The notes beneath the pieces are model-generated. The model was not told the DNA's origin. It saw only the letters and a program-made list of their open reading frames with translations, and ran no database searches. DNA of 27,279 nucleotides from an uncultured Fenollaria sp. (GTDB lineage Bacteria > Bacillota > Clostridia > Tissierellales > Peptoniphilaceae), in assembly GCF_946221515.1 (NCBI RefSeq), contig NZ_CAMJVK010000018.1, forward strand, positions 1-27,279. Reading direction: 5' to 3'. Of this stretch, positions 14,991 through 23,645 are shown piece after piece. A program made the translations under genes and the position numbers. How positions within the stretch are numbered: position 1 is the first letter of the stretch; each line of letters starts with the position of its first letter.

Positions 14991-16232
14991 TTAGAATATG
15001 CCTTCGTACATTGGGAATCTCTTGCAGATGTCTGATACTCTTTGTCTGATTTGTTTTCTGTCGATTGATGTATCAAATGTATCTCTGAAGATTTCAGCAA
15101 CTTCTCTCATTTCGTCTTCTTTGAATCCTCTAGTTGTTAAAGCTGGAGTACCAATTCTGATACCGCTTGTAACGAATGGAGATTCAGTTTCATTAGGTAT
15201 TGTGTTTTTGTTAACTGCAATACCGATTTCACCAAGCATTGCTTCAGCTTCTTTACCAGTGAAGCCTTTCTTCTTGATATCGATTAAGATTAGGTGGTTA
15301 TCTGTACCGCCTGAAATTAATCTGAATCCATATTTATCAAGTTCCTTAGCAAGTACTTGAGCGTTGTCACAGATTTGCTTGCAATAATCTTTAAATTCTG
15401 GTTTTAGTGCTTCACCAAATGCAACTGCTTTTGCAGCTATAACGTGCATTAGTGGTCCACCTTGGATTCCTGGGAAGATAGCTTTGTCAAGCTTCTTAGC
15501 GTTTTCTTCTCTACAAAGTATAGCTCCTCCTCTAGGTCCTCTTAGTGTCTTATGAGTTGTTGTTGTAACGAAATCTGCATAAGGTACTGGAGATGGATGG
15601 AAGCCTGTAGCTACTAGACCAGCGATATGTGCCATGTCTACCATTAGCATAGCGCCTACTTCGTCAGCTATTTCTCTAAATTTCTTGAAATCGATGATTC
15701 TTGGGTAAGCACTTGCACCAGCTACGATTAGCTTTGGTTTTTCTTTTAGAGCTATTTCTCTAACTGTATCATAATTGATAACTTCTGTCTTTGAGTCAAC
15801 GCCATAAGCAGCAAAGTCAAAGAATGATCCTGAGATGTTAACTGGTGAACCGTGTGTTAAGTGACCACCTTCGTTAAGGTTCATACCTAATACTTTGTCG
15901 CCAGGTTTTAATATTGAGAAGTAAACACCGATATTGGCATTAGCTCCTGAGTGTGGTTGAACGTTTGCGTGTTCTGCGTTAAATAACTTACATAGTCTAT
16001 CTCTAGCAATGTTTTCAGCGATGTCAACTACTTCGCATCCGCCGTAGTATCTTTTTCCTGGATAACCTTCAGCGTACTTGTTAGTTAATTCACTTCCCAT
16101 TGCTTCCATAACAGCTTTTGAAACATAGTTTTCAGATGCTATCATTTCAAAGTGATCTTGTTGTCTATCGTGTTCCTTTTCGATGACATCAAAAATCTCT
16201 TTGTCTGTCTTTTTTAGATTGTCAAAATCCAT
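14991..16232 (-). CDS. glyA: Serine hydroxymethyltransferase
   Basis: GlyA interconverts serine plus tetrahydrofolate with glycine plus 5,10-methylene-THF, the main entry to one-carbon units. The 413-aa product is full length and highly conserved. It has MIASENYVS, GKRYYGGCEVVD (60-71), VQPHSGANAN, VDMAHIAGLVATG with the PLP-ring Asp at 199, and TTTTHKTLRGPRGG with the Schiff-base Lys at 228. The Shine-Dalgarno is AGGGAGG about 7 nt upstream. Compared with neighbours it uses fewer GCG/AGC/TCG codons, consistent with high expression (impression by eye). It follows the rseC-like gene by 24 bp with no visible promoter of its own, and is followed by a strong terminator. Confidence 0.98.
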   Translation of the reverse strand: MDFDNLKKTDKEIFDVIEKEHDRQQDHFEMIASENYVSKAVMEAMGSELTNKYAEGYPGKRYYGGCEVVDIAENIARDRLCKLFNAEHANVQPHSGANANIGVYFSILKPGDKVLGMNLNEGGHLTHGSPVNISGSFFDFAAYGVDSKTEVINYDTVREIALKEKPKLIVAGASAYPRIIDFKKFREIADEVGAMLMVDMAHIAGLVATGFHPSPVPYADFVTTTTHKTLRGPRGGAILCREENAKKLDKAIFPGIQGGPLMHVIAAKAVAFGEALKPEFKDYCKQICDNAQVLAKELDKYGFRLISGGTDNHLILIDIKKKGFTGKEAEAMLGEIGIAVNKNTIPNETESPFVTSGIRIGTPALTTRGFKEDEMREVAEIFRDTFDTSIDRKQIRQRVSDICKRFPMYEGIF

Positions 16233-16256
16233 GTTAATTTCCTCCCTTTAATTAAA

Positions 16257-16685
16257 TTAATTTAGCTTATTTATGATTAATAAATCATTGTCCTCGTTAG
16301 AATATCTTTTGTCATACGACTTAACTATGACTAGAGATATTAATAGTAGGACTACACCTATTATTATACTATAAAAATCAGGAACTTTAAAGCTTAATTT
16401 ATTAAAAATATAGTTTGAAGCAAAAATTCCTATCAAAAATGCTAGTAGCGGTACTAAATAAACCATCATTACCCCTCTTAACATCCTTCTTGAATCAACT
16501 TTTATAGATACTAAATCGCCTACATTGTAATTTGCTCTTGGCTTTGCTTTAATTATGTGCTCTTTTGCTTCACATCCAGCAGCACACGATTCGCATGAGC
16601 CACAAGCTGAGTCCCTCTTCATAGAGATTAGCATTTCGCCAGCCTCTATCTTAATAATTCTACCTATGCTTTCATTTTCTTCCAT
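16257..16685 (-). CDS. RseC/MucC-like membrane protein with N-terminal Cys cluster
   Basis: RseC-family proteins are small membrane proteins linked to SoxR reduction and, in other bacteria, to Rnf electron-transport complexes. The 142-aa product has an N-terminal cytoplasmic domain with four Cys at 28, 31, 34 and 38 (C-x2-C-x2-C-x3-C, in ACGSCESCAAGC), a beta-rich segment with NVGDLVSIKVDSRRML, then two membrane helices at about 70-91 and 103-122 and a charged tail. This order matches the family. The start overlaps the end of tcdA by 14 bp with a weak Shine-Dalgarno. No rnf or soxR genes are in view, so its partner is unknown; the Cys cluster could bind a metal or Fe-S centre (inference). Confidence 0.75.
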   Translation of the reverse strand: MEENESIGRIIKIEAGEMLISMKRDSACGSCESCAAGCEAKEHIIKAKPRANYNVGDLVSIKVDSRRMLRGVMMVYLVPLLAFLIGIFASNYIFNKLSFKVPDFYSIIIGVVLLLISLVIVKSYDKRYSNEDNDLLIINKLN

Positions 16686-17379
16686 CTAATAGGTCTTTAA
16701 CAAGCTTAGACGCGATTAATAAGCCGCCTGTAGCTGTTACAAAGGATATCGACCCTGTCACCACCTTATCATCATCCTTTAATTTTTTCTCTATGGGTAG
16801 TTCTTTTGAATAAACCACATTTATCTTCTTCTGTACTCTTTTATCTATCTTTTGTCTTAACTTTCTCGCTAATGGGCATACGCTAGTCTTATCAAGTGTT
16901 GATATCTCAAGCTTAGTCGGATCAAGCTTGTTGCCGCAGCCCATGGCGCTGATAATCTTTATGTCTTTTTCTATACAAGTTTCAATCAGCTCAATTTTAT
17001 TTTTCAGCATGTCAATGGCGTCAACTACATAATCGTAGTCTCTATCGAATATCTCATCATTTATCTCTTTCGAATAAATCTTGTCAATGCATCTTATATC
17101 GAGTTCGTCATTAATCTTAAGTAGTCTTTCCCTCATGACATCGACTTTTTTCTTGCCAATGGTATCTTCAAGGGCTAATATCTGCCTATTGATATTCGAT
17201 TCACTTACCGTATCGTAATCAACTATAGTTATATGCTCTATACCAAAGCGAACTAAGGATTCTAAAGTAAATGAGCCAACGCCGCCTATGCCCACTATTA
17301 AGACATTTACATCTTTAAAACTATTGTAAACTTCGTCTCCTAATACAACTCTCGTCCTAATCGTTCTTTTGGGCTTCAT
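16672..17379 (-). CDS. tcdA: tRNA threonylcarbamoyladenosine dehydratase (TcdA)
   Basis: TcdA is an E1-like ATP-dependent enzyme that converts t6A37 of tRNAs to its cyclic form ct6A. The 235-aa product has the ThiF/MoeB adenylation fold: nucleotide loop GIGGVGS (30-36), DYD (54-56), SNINRQ (61-66) with the ATP-contacting Asn and Arg, and KKK near 76-78. The TcdA-type second half includes DAIDMLKNKIELI, AMGCGNKLDPTKLEI and the C-terminal GSISFVTATGGLLIAS. No ThiS- or MoaD-like gene is adjacent, which favours TcdA over sulphur-transfer relatives. It overlaps the end of aspS by 23 bp; the aspS-tcdA pairing is also found in B. subtilis (aspS-yrvM). Confidence 0.9.
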   Translation of the reverse strand: MKPKRTIRTRVVLGDEVYNSFKDVNVLIVGIGGVGSFTLESLVRFGIEHITIVDYDTVSESNINRQILALEDTIGKKKVDVMRERLLKINDELDIRCIDKIYSKEINDEIFDRDYDYVVDAIDMLKNKIELIETCIEKDIKIISAMGCGNKLDPTKLEISTLDKTSVCPLARKLRQKIDKRVQKKINVVYSKELPIEKKLKDDDKVVTGSISFVTATGGLLIASKLVKDLLDGRK

Positions 17380-19150
17380 TTATATCAACCTTTATTGATA
17401 CTTCATTTAATTGCTTGTCATCAACTTCACTTGGCGCGCCTGTCAACAAGTCTGTTGCTGATTGTGTCTTAGGGAAGGCGATAACGTCTTTGATATTGTC
17501 ATGCTTTGTAAGTAATTGAACGAATCTATCTAGGCCATAAGCAATGCCTCCATGTGGTGGAGCGCCGTACTTGAAGGCCTCGATGAAGAAACCAAATTGT
17601 TCTTCAGCTCTTTCTTTAGTAAAGCCAAGTGCCTTGAACATCTTTTCTTGTAGATCGGAGTTATTAATTCTTATACTACCTCCGCCAATTTCTTCGCCAT
17701 TGATAACGATATCATATGCTTTTGCCTTAACAGTATCTTTTCTTTCTTCGATATATGGTATGTCCTCAATCTTAGGATGTGTGAATGGATGGTGCATAGC
17801 CATGTATCTACCTTCTTCTTCACTGTATTCAAATAACGGGAAGTCTATGATCCAAAGTAGTTCAAACTTATCTGGATCATTTAAGTTTAATTCTTTTGCT
17901 ATTTCATTTCTTAAGTTACCAAGTGTCTTCTTAACAATGGATTTTTTATCTGCAACGAATAAAATTAGGTCGTTGTTCTTTATATCCATCTCTTTAATAA
18001 GAGCTTCTTTTTCTTCATCAGTAAAGAATTTTGCTATAGGACCAGTAAATTCATTATCTACATACTTAACCCAAGCAAGTCCCTTTGCTCCAAATGTCTT
18101 TGCGAAGTCTTCTAGCTTAGTAATATCTTTTCTAGTGAATTTATCTTGGTAGCCGTCAACGTTGATTGCATTAACCATATTGCCAGCGTCAACAGTATCT
18201 TTAAACACCTTAAAGCCGCTGTTTTTGAATATGCTGCTCACGTCGTGAATCAAGAAGCCAAATCTTAAGTCCGGTTTATCCACGCCATACTTATCCATCG
18301 CTTCATCAAATGGCATTCTTCTTAAAGGAAGCTTGATATCTATGTCAAGAATTTCTTTAAATATATGTGCTATAAGCTTTTCATTGATTGACATAACGTC
18401 GTCTTCATCAACGAAGCTCATCTCGATATCGACTTGAGTAAATTCTGGTTGTCTGTTAGCTCTAAGGTCTTCGTCTCTGAAGCACTTAGTGATTTGGTAG
18501 TATCTATCCATGCCTGAGACCATTAGTAATTGCTTGAATAATTGCGGAGATTGTGGCAAGGCAAAGAACTTTCCAGGGTTAACTCTACTTGGAACGATGT
18601 AGTCTCTAGCTCCTTCTGGAGTTGATTTGCCAAGTATAGGTGTTTCTATCTCTATAAATCTGTTGTCATTTAAAAAGTCTCTGAAAGCTTTATAAATTTT
18701 TGCTCTTGTCATAAGAGTTTTTTGCATGAATGGCTTTCTTAGGTCTAAGAATCTGTATTTTAGTCTCATTTGCTCACCTACATTGTCATCGTCTTTTACG
18801 TATATAGGTGGAGTTTGAGCTGTATCAAGTATCTTAAGCTCTTCAGCTAAAATTTCGATATCGCCAGTTGGGATATGAGGGTTCTTTTGAGATCTCTCTC
18901 TAACCTTGCCTCTAACGGCTATAACGTATTCGCCTTTAAGTCCCTTGGCCTTTTCGAAGACATCCTTAGTGATGGTCTCATCAAAAACAACTTGTGAGAT
19001 ACCACTGATGTCTCTTATGTCAACAAAGATAAGTTGTCCTAAGTTTCTTTGAGTTTGCACCCAACCCATTAGTACAACTTCCCTTTCTATGTCCTTCATC
19101 CTTAGTTCCCCGCAGTAGTCACTCCTGCGTAAGTTTCCCATTGTTTCCAT
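17357..19150 (-). CDS. aspS: Aspartyl-tRNA synthetase
   Basis: AspS charges tRNA-Asp. The 597-aa bacterial-type class II enzyme has the OB-fold anticodon domain (about 1-110; GWVQTQRNLGQLIFVDIRD), catalytic core with RFLDLRKPFMQ, FFALPQSPQLFKQLLM, motif 2 at about 223-245 (CFRDEDLRANRQPEFTQVDI), the bacterial insertion domain (about 290-420), and motif 3 at 534-547 (GGIAYGLDRFVQLL). The first ATG is chosen because GGGAGG lies seven bases upstream, though MGNLRRSDYCGEL at Met4 is where homologues usually begin. It lies 18 bp after hemZ and overlaps tcdA. In many Firmicutes hisS directly precedes aspS; it is absent here. Whether it is Asp-specific or also charges tRNA-Asn cannot be settled without knowing if asnS or gatCAB exist. 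Confidence 0.97.
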   Translation of the reverse strand: METMGNLRRSDYCGELRMKDIEREVVLMGWVQTQRNLGQLIFVDIRDISGISQVVFDETITKDVFEKAKGLKGEYVIAVRGKVRERSQKNPHIPTGDIEILAEELKILDTAQTPPIYVKDDDNVGEQMRLKYRFLDLRKPFMQKTLMTRAKIYKAFRDFLNDNRFIEIETPILGKSTPEGARDYIVPSRVNPGKFFALPQSPQLFKQLLMVSGMDRYYQITKCFRDEDLRANRQPEFTQVDIEMSFVDEDDVMSINEKLIAHIFKEILDIDIKLPLRRMPFDEAMDKYGVDKPDLRFGFLIHDVSSIFKNSGFKVFKDTVDAGNMVNAINVDGYQDKFTRKDITKLEDFAKTFGAKGLAWVKYVDNEFTGPIAKFFTDEEKEALIKEMDIKNNDLILFVADKKSIVKKTLGNLRNEIAKELNLNDPDKFELLWIIDFPLFEYSEEEGRYMAMHHPFTHPKIEDIPYIEERKDTVKAKAYDIVINGEEIGGGSIRINNSDLQEKMFKALGFTKERAEEQFGFFIEAFKYGAPPHGGIAYGLDRFVQLLTKHDNIKDVIAFPKTQSATDLLTGAPSEVDDKQLNEVSIKVDINEAQKND

Positions 19151-19168
19151 AAATATCCTCCCAATAAT

Positions 19169-20431
19169 CTATATATCTTTATTATAAACGTTTTTTATAT
19201 ACAAATCAATGTCTTTGTAATTAAATTTGCGCTCTAAATTGTCCTTGTCAATGTATTTTGATACGGCTCCGGCGCCAAAAGCGTATATGCTTGTCAAATC
19301 GTTCATCGAAATCACATTGTAAATGGACGCCTTGCCCCTTAGTGAAAAAGCAACGTTTTCGAGATTTGAGTTAGTCATCTTCTGCCTGTACATGTAGTAA
19401 GGCTCGTAGCCCGCCTCATAAAGCCTAGCATAAATTTCTTTAGATAAATCAATATTTTCGAGCTTAAAGTCATTTTGAGCTAGAACTGCCCTTCTTTTTA
19501 GAGCTAAATTGTGTATGGTAATCGACTCAGGTCTCATAGCTATAAGCTTTTTAACCGAGTTAATGTAATCATCTCTCTTCTCTCCTTCAAGTCCAATGAT
19601 AAGATCCATATTGATGTCGAAATCATATCCTCTAGCAAGTTCATAAACCTTATAAAGCTCATCAAGGCCAGCATTTCTGTGAACTCTTTTGAGCGTCTCT
19701 TCATTCATAGTCTGAGGATTGATGCAGATCCTATTTACACCATATTTATCAAGTATATCAAGTAGCTCCTTATCCATAGTATCTGCTCTGCCGCACTCAA
19801 AGGTCAGCTCTTTAAATTTATAATTCTCATTAATGTATTTTAAAAGCCTTTGGATATTAGCCTTATCAATTGCAGATGGTGTTCCGCCACCTATGTATAT
19901 GCTGTCCGGCTCCGATATATCTCTTCTTTTACTCTCAAATTTCATCTCATCAATAACTGTGTCAATGTACTTAGTAAAATCATAAGCCTTCTTTGTTATA
20001 TCGTTTGTGTAAAATGAACAGTAGGAGCAAATCCCCTTACAGAATGGTATGTGTATATACAAGCTATATTTTGGCTCAAAGTTAAGATGCTGATTTTTAA
20101 AAGTTCTCTCCATTAGCTCAAACTTTTCATCTGAGATAAAAAATTTTTCTTTGAAAGCCTCTTTATCATCTGCCTTGGCATATAGCTTTAGTGGCTTAAT
20201 TCCAGTTAATATACCCCAAGGAAGACTTAGGCCTTCCTTTAAGAACTCTTTATATATAAGAGATTTCATCTCGTTATTTGTAAGTGTATTAAAACCCGTT
20301 AGCGTCCTCTCTTTGCCATCTATAGAGAATTTCACGCCATCATCCAAAATCTCATAAGAAATACCGGATCTTATGTTTTGAAACTCCCAAAAGAGCTCCT
20401 TTATCCTCTTTATACTAGCTTCTCTTAGCAT
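19169..20431 (-). CDS. hemZ: HemZ-like radical SAM protein (coproporphyrinogen dehydrogenase family)
   Basis: The product belongs to the HemZ branch of the HemN/HemW radical SAM proteins, proposed to act on coproporphyrinogen III without oxygen, though activity of many members is unproven. In 420 aa it shows the HemZ-specific LPWGILTGIKPLKLY (70-84), the radical SAM cluster CKGICSYC (C131, C135, C138; C-x3-C-x2-C), GGGTPS at 181-186 and LIIGLEGE. B. subtilis HemZ is about 500 aa, so the N-terminus is short. This is not a start-choice error, because an in-frame TAA directly precedes the ATG. It overlaps the MBL gene by 17 bp. No other haem gene is in view, so a haem role is doubtful; a HemW-like or other function is possible. 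Confidence 0.82.
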   Translation of the reverse strand: MLREASIKRIKELFWEFQNIRSGISYEILDDGVKFSIDGKERTLTGFNTLTNNEMKSLIYKEFLKEGLSLPWGILTGIKPLKLYAKADDKEAFKEKFFISDEKFELMERTFKNQHLNFEPKYSLYIHIPFCKGICSYCSFYTNDITKKAYDFTKYIDTVIDEMKFESKRRDISEPDSIYIGGGTPSAIDKANIQRLLKYINENYKFKELTFECGRADTMDKELLDILDKYGVNRICINPQTMNEETLKRVHRNAGLDELYKVYELARGYDFDINMDLIIGLEGEKRDDYINSVKKLIAMRPESITIHNLALKRRAVLAQNDFKLENIDLSKEIYARLYEAGYEPYYMYRQKMTNSNLENVAFSLRGKASIYNVISMNDLTSIYAFGAGAVSKYIDKDNLERKFNYKDIDLYIKNVYNKDI

Positions 20432-21044
20432 TTACGTAAGGATTATTTGCCCTTTCTTCATCGGATGATGTGTTCATGCTGTGACCTGGATATATTGTGT
20501 AATTACCTTCTAAAGCCAAAACTCTATTAACAGAGTCAATTAGTTCAGCTTCATTGCCACCATAAAGGTCGCTTCTACCAACTGAGTGGAAGAATATCGT
20601 GTCGCCAACATATAGACCGTCCTCAATTTGATATGTCAGTCCGCCCTTTGTGTGGCCAGGTGTCTTGATCACATTAACTTCGATATCGCCAAATTTCAAA
20701 GTGCCTTCTTCATCAATTGTGTGGTCTATATTGATAGGCTCGTCGATATAGTTTCTCATCTTGTCATTTAGCATAAAATCAGTTTTTTGCGTCATCTCTA
20801 AATCATCTTTAGATATATAAGATGGCGCTCCTGTCAACTCTCTTAAAGCGTTTACCCCCAAAACGTGATCAAAGTGACCATGTGTCAAGAGTATTGCTTT
20901 TAGATTTAAATTATGCTCTTTGATGTAAGCGTATAAATCATCTGCACTGCCACCAACGTCTATGATTATGGCATCGCCAGCATCATTACTGATGATATAT
21001 GAATTTGATCCATAAACCCCAACATTTTTCTTAAAAATATTCAT
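20415..21044 (-). CDS. MBL-fold metallohydrolase (YqgX/GloB-like)
   Basis: A small metallo-beta-lactamase-fold hydrolase of the group annotated as hydroxyacylglutathione hydrolase-like (YqgX in B. subtilis), which may cleave thioesters of low-molecular-weight thiols. The 209-aa product has the metal motif THGHFDH (54-60), TPGHTKGGL with ligand H131, the bridging D148 in GDTIFF, SVGRSDLYGGN and YPGHSMNT with H188. Family members usually read GHG-P-x-T at the last motif; here it is GHSMNT, but the His ligand is kept. It abuts dtd (TAGATG junction) with Shine-Dalgarno AGGAG. The rel-dtd-MBL-hemZ order is common in Clostridia. The substrate is not predictable from sequence. Confidence 0.88.
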   Translation of the reverse strand: MNIFKKNVGVYGSNSYIISNDAGDAIIIDVGGSADDLYAYIKEHNLNLKAILLTHGHFDHVLGVNALRELTGAPSYISKDDLEMTQKTDFMLNDKMRNYIDEPINIDHTIDEEGTLKFGDIEVNVIKTPGHTKGGLTYQIEDGLYVGDTIFFHSVGRSDLYGGNEAELIDSVNRVLALEGNYTIYPGHSMNTSSDEERANNPYVNAKRS

Positions 21045-21494
21045 CTAAAACTCCTTCTTTGAATCTAATAATATAGTAACCGGTCCAGATAGATGTGCGT
21101 GTATATGCATATCCGCTCCAAAAACTCCCGATTGATATTTTATTCCACTCATCTTTAATTTTTCTTTAAATATTTCATAATAGCTCTCAGCTTTTTCAGC
21201 TTTGGCGCTCTTCATAAAGTTTGGTCTATTGCCCTTTCTCGCGTCACCATATAAAGTGAACTGTGAAACAAGAAGTATCTCGCCGCCTATGTCTTGAACA
21301 GATAGATTCATCTTGTCATCTTCGTCAGAAAATATCCTTAGATTAGTCACCTTTTTGAAGATATAATCAAGATCTGCCTCTGTATCGTCGTCCTCAACAG
21401 CGATGTAGACCAAAAGGCCGCCATTAATCTTGCTAATTACTTTTTCATCAACTTCTAAACGAGTTTCTTCTACTCTTTGTACAACTGCTCTCAT
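21045..21494 (-). CDS. dtd: D-aminoacyl-tRNA deacylase
   Basis: Dtd removes D-amino acids (and glycine mischarged on tRNA-Ala) from tRNAs, enforcing chirality. The 149-aa product is normal length: MRAVVQRVEE start, NLRIFSDEDDKMNLSVQD, signature SQFTLYGDARKGNRPNF (77-93), SGVFGADM and the Gly-cisPro motif GPVT (137-140). The residues before GPVT are Leu-Ser rather than the Asn-x of the family signature NXGP(V/F)T, which is unusual because this segment lines the active site. The stop of rel lies two bases upstream. The rel-dtd pairing is conserved across Firmicutes. Family certain, activity very likely. Confidence 0.94.
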   Translation of the reverse strand: MRAVVQRVEETRLEVDEKVISKINGGLLVYIAVEDDDTEADLDYIFKKVTNLRIFSDEDDKMNLSVQDIGGEILLVSQFTLYGDARKGNRPNFMKSAKAEKAESYYEIFKEKLKMSGIKYQSGVFGADMHIHAHLSGPVTILLDSKKEF

Positions 21495-21496
21495 AT

Positions 21497-23641
21497 CTAT
21501 GACCTGTACACATCTAAAACGCCGTTTATAGTCTTAAGCTTTTGTATCATCTTATCAAGCTCATCCTTTCCTACGACTTCAAATGTCAAATATATAAATA
21601 TATCGCTAATGGTATTGCTCTTTGCACTAAGTGATTGTATACCAACATTTGCTTCTTTCGCCATAGCAGTTATCTCTGAAAGTATTCCTGTCCTGTCAAC
21701 CGCTCTGATTGTAACGTTCGCAAGGAACTTTTCACTCGATGCTGCATCCCATTCTGCCTCAAGGCATCTGTCTGAGTCTAAGAAATTGGCAATGTTTGTG
21801 CAGTCCTTCCTGTGTATAGAAACACCATAGCCTCTAGTAACAAAACCGATGATTTCATCGCCAGGCACTGGGTTACAGCACTTGGCAAACTTTATCTTCA
21901 TGCCTTCAAGGCCATCGATTTTAACGCCTGTAGCATCTTTCTTCGATGAAGAGCTCTTTAGGTAATCGTCCTCGTTCTTTGTAAGACCAATATTTTCTAT
22001 AGCATTTTTAATATTTAAAATCTTATTAATTACAAGCTTCTCTTTAAAATTGCCATAGCCAATGGATGCAAACAAATCACTGATAGAGTTAAGTGAAAGC
22101 TCTTTTGCTAATTTATTATAAATCTTTTCATTATCAAGAATATTTGTATCAAGACCAAGCTTTTTCGCCTCTCTGTCAAATAGCTCCTTGCCCTTCTCTA
22201 TGCTGATGTCTTTTTCTTTAGACTTGAACCATTGTTTAATCTTTTGTTTAGCTCTTGGGCTCTTTACAAATTTTAACCAGTCTCTACTTGGACCAGAAGC
22301 TGACTTTTGCGTGATAATCTCAACTATATTACCATTCTTAAGCTTATAGTTTAGTGGGACTATCCTTGAGTCAACCTTGGCTCCAACACAAGTGTTACCA
22401 ACGCCTGTGTGTACTCTATAGGCAAAGTCGACCGGAGTCGAACCTTCTGGAAGGTCGACAACATCACCATTAGGCGTGAAAACAAAAACCTCGTCATCGA
22501 AAAAGTCTATCTTTAACGTATCAATAAACTCTTTTGGATCCTTTAAGTCTTTTTGCCACTCAAGTAATTGCCTTAACCAGTCAAGCTTGTTGTCAACGTC
22601 TTTGCCTTGAGCCTTGCCGCCCTTATATTTCCAATGCGCAGCAATACCGTATTCAGCCACTTCATGCATTTCATAAGTCCTAATCTGTATCTCAAATATC
22701 TCGCCAGTGTCAGAAATAACAGTTGTGTGCAAGGATTGATACATGTTTGGCTTAGGCATAGCGATGTAGTCTTTGAATCTACCTGGAAGCGGCTTCCACA
22801 TGGAGTGCACTATACCTAAAACAGCGTAGCAGTCCTTAACCGTGTCGACAAGTATCCTCACGGCAATTAAATCATATATACTCTCAAAGCTCTTGTTCTT
22901 GCCATTCATCTTCTTGTATATGCTGTAGAAATTCTTCGGTCTACCGCTTATATCGTAGTGAAGCTCTTGCTTATCAAGCTCAGTTGATATAGCCTTTATA
23001 ATCTCATTGATCTCTTTCTCGCGCTCGCTCCTCTTCTTGTTGATCTTTTCAACCAAGTCGTAGTAGCCTTCTGGATCAAGATACCTTAAAGATAAATCTT
23101 CAAGCTCCCACTTAATCTTGAAAATTCCGAGCCTACCAGCAAGTGGCGCATATATCTCTATAGTTTCCTTAGCCTTTTGCTTTTGCTTTTCTTCGTTCAT
23201 ATACTCAAGCGTACGAAGATTATGTAGCCTGTCTGCAAGTTTTACAATGATGACTCTTATGTCGTTATTCATAGCAAGAATCATCTTTCTAAGATTTTCC
23301 GCTTGAAAATCTTCAGAGCTCTTGTAATTTAATTTATTTAACTTTGTTACTCCATCTACAATATTTGCGATATCCTCTGAGAACATGTTCTTTACATCAT
23401 CATAAGTCGCAGGTGTATCCTCAACCACGTCATGAAGAAGCGCAGCTATGATGGTCTCGACGTCCATATCTAGGTCAGCGAGTATGATAGCGACATTGAC
23501 AGGGTGAATTATATAAGGCTCGCCGGACTTTCTCTTTTGATCCTTATGCATCATTTTAGCATATTCATAAGCCTTCATTACAAAGGCTACTTCCTCTTCG
23601 GTCATGTATTTTTCAATAATTTTGATTAAATCTTCTATCAT
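21497..23641 (-). CDS. rel: Bifunctional (p)ppGpp synthetase/hydrolase (RelA/SpoT)
   Basis: Rel makes (p)ppGpp on stalled ribosomes and hydrolyses it otherwise, controlling the stringent response. The 714-aa long RSH has the HD hydrolase domain (about 20-180) with H46 in GEPYIIHPV, H70-D71 in ALLHDVVEDT and the later DRLHNLRTL, the synthetase domain (about 240-350) with RFKDYIAMPKPNMYQSLHTT, a TGS domain (about 390-450; VFVFTPNGDVVDLPEGSTPVDFAY in parts), a zinc-finger-like helical part with KCCNPVPGDEI, and a C-terminal ACT domain (about 640-714; AVDRTGILSEITAMAKEANV). Both catalytic sites look intact. Its Shine-Dalgarno AGGAGGTGA contains the recJ stop codon, so the two are tightly coupled. 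In many Firmicutes apt lies between recJ and rel; not here. Confidence 0.97.
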   Translation of the reverse strand: MIEDLIKIIEKYMTEEEVAFVMKAYEYAKMMHKDQKRKSGEPYIIHPVNVAIILADLDMDVETIIAALLHDVVEDTPATYDDVKNMFSEDIANIVDGVTKLNKLNYKSSEDFQAENLRKMILAMNNDIRVIIVKLADRLHNLRTLEYMNEEKQKQKAKETIEIYAPLAGRLGIFKIKWELEDLSLRYLDPEGYYDLVEKINKKRSEREKEINEIIKAISTELDKQELHYDISGRPKNFYSIYKKMNGKNKSFESIYDLIAVRILVDTVKDCYAVLGIVHSMWKPLPGRFKDYIAMPKPNMYQSLHTTVISDTGEIFEIQIRTYEMHEVAEYGIAAHWKYKGGKAQGKDVDNKLDWLRQLLEWQKDLKDPKEFIDTLKIDFFDDEVFVFTPNGDVVDLPEGSTPVDFAYRVHTGVGNTCVGAKVDSRIVPLNYKLKNGNIVEIITQKSASGPSRDWLKFVKSPRAKQKIKQWFKSKEKDISIEKGKELFDREAKKLGLDTNILDNEKIYNKLAKELSLNSISDLFASIGYGNFKEKLVINKILNIKNAIENIGLTKNEDDYLKSSSSKKDATGVKIDGLEGMKIKFAKCCNPVPGDEIIGFVTRGYGVSIHRKDCTNIANFLDSDRCLEAEWDAASSEKFLANVTIRAVDRTGILSEITAMAKEANVGIQSLSAKSNTISDIFIYLTFEVVGKDELDKMIQKLKTINGVLDVYRS

Positions 23642-23645
23642 AAGC

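Noticed and set aside
16233..16256. Glycine or THF riboswitch before glyA
   Set aside because: The 24-bp gap holds only a Shine-Dalgarno; no aptamer can fit.
17544..18152. 202-codon plus-strand open frame
   Set aside because: It lies entirely antisense to aspS, has no family resemblance and is Ser/Leu-rich as expected for the reverse of a conserved coding frame.
19151..19168. T-box or other leader before aspS
   Set aside because: Only 18 bases separate hemZ and aspS, too little for a T-box.
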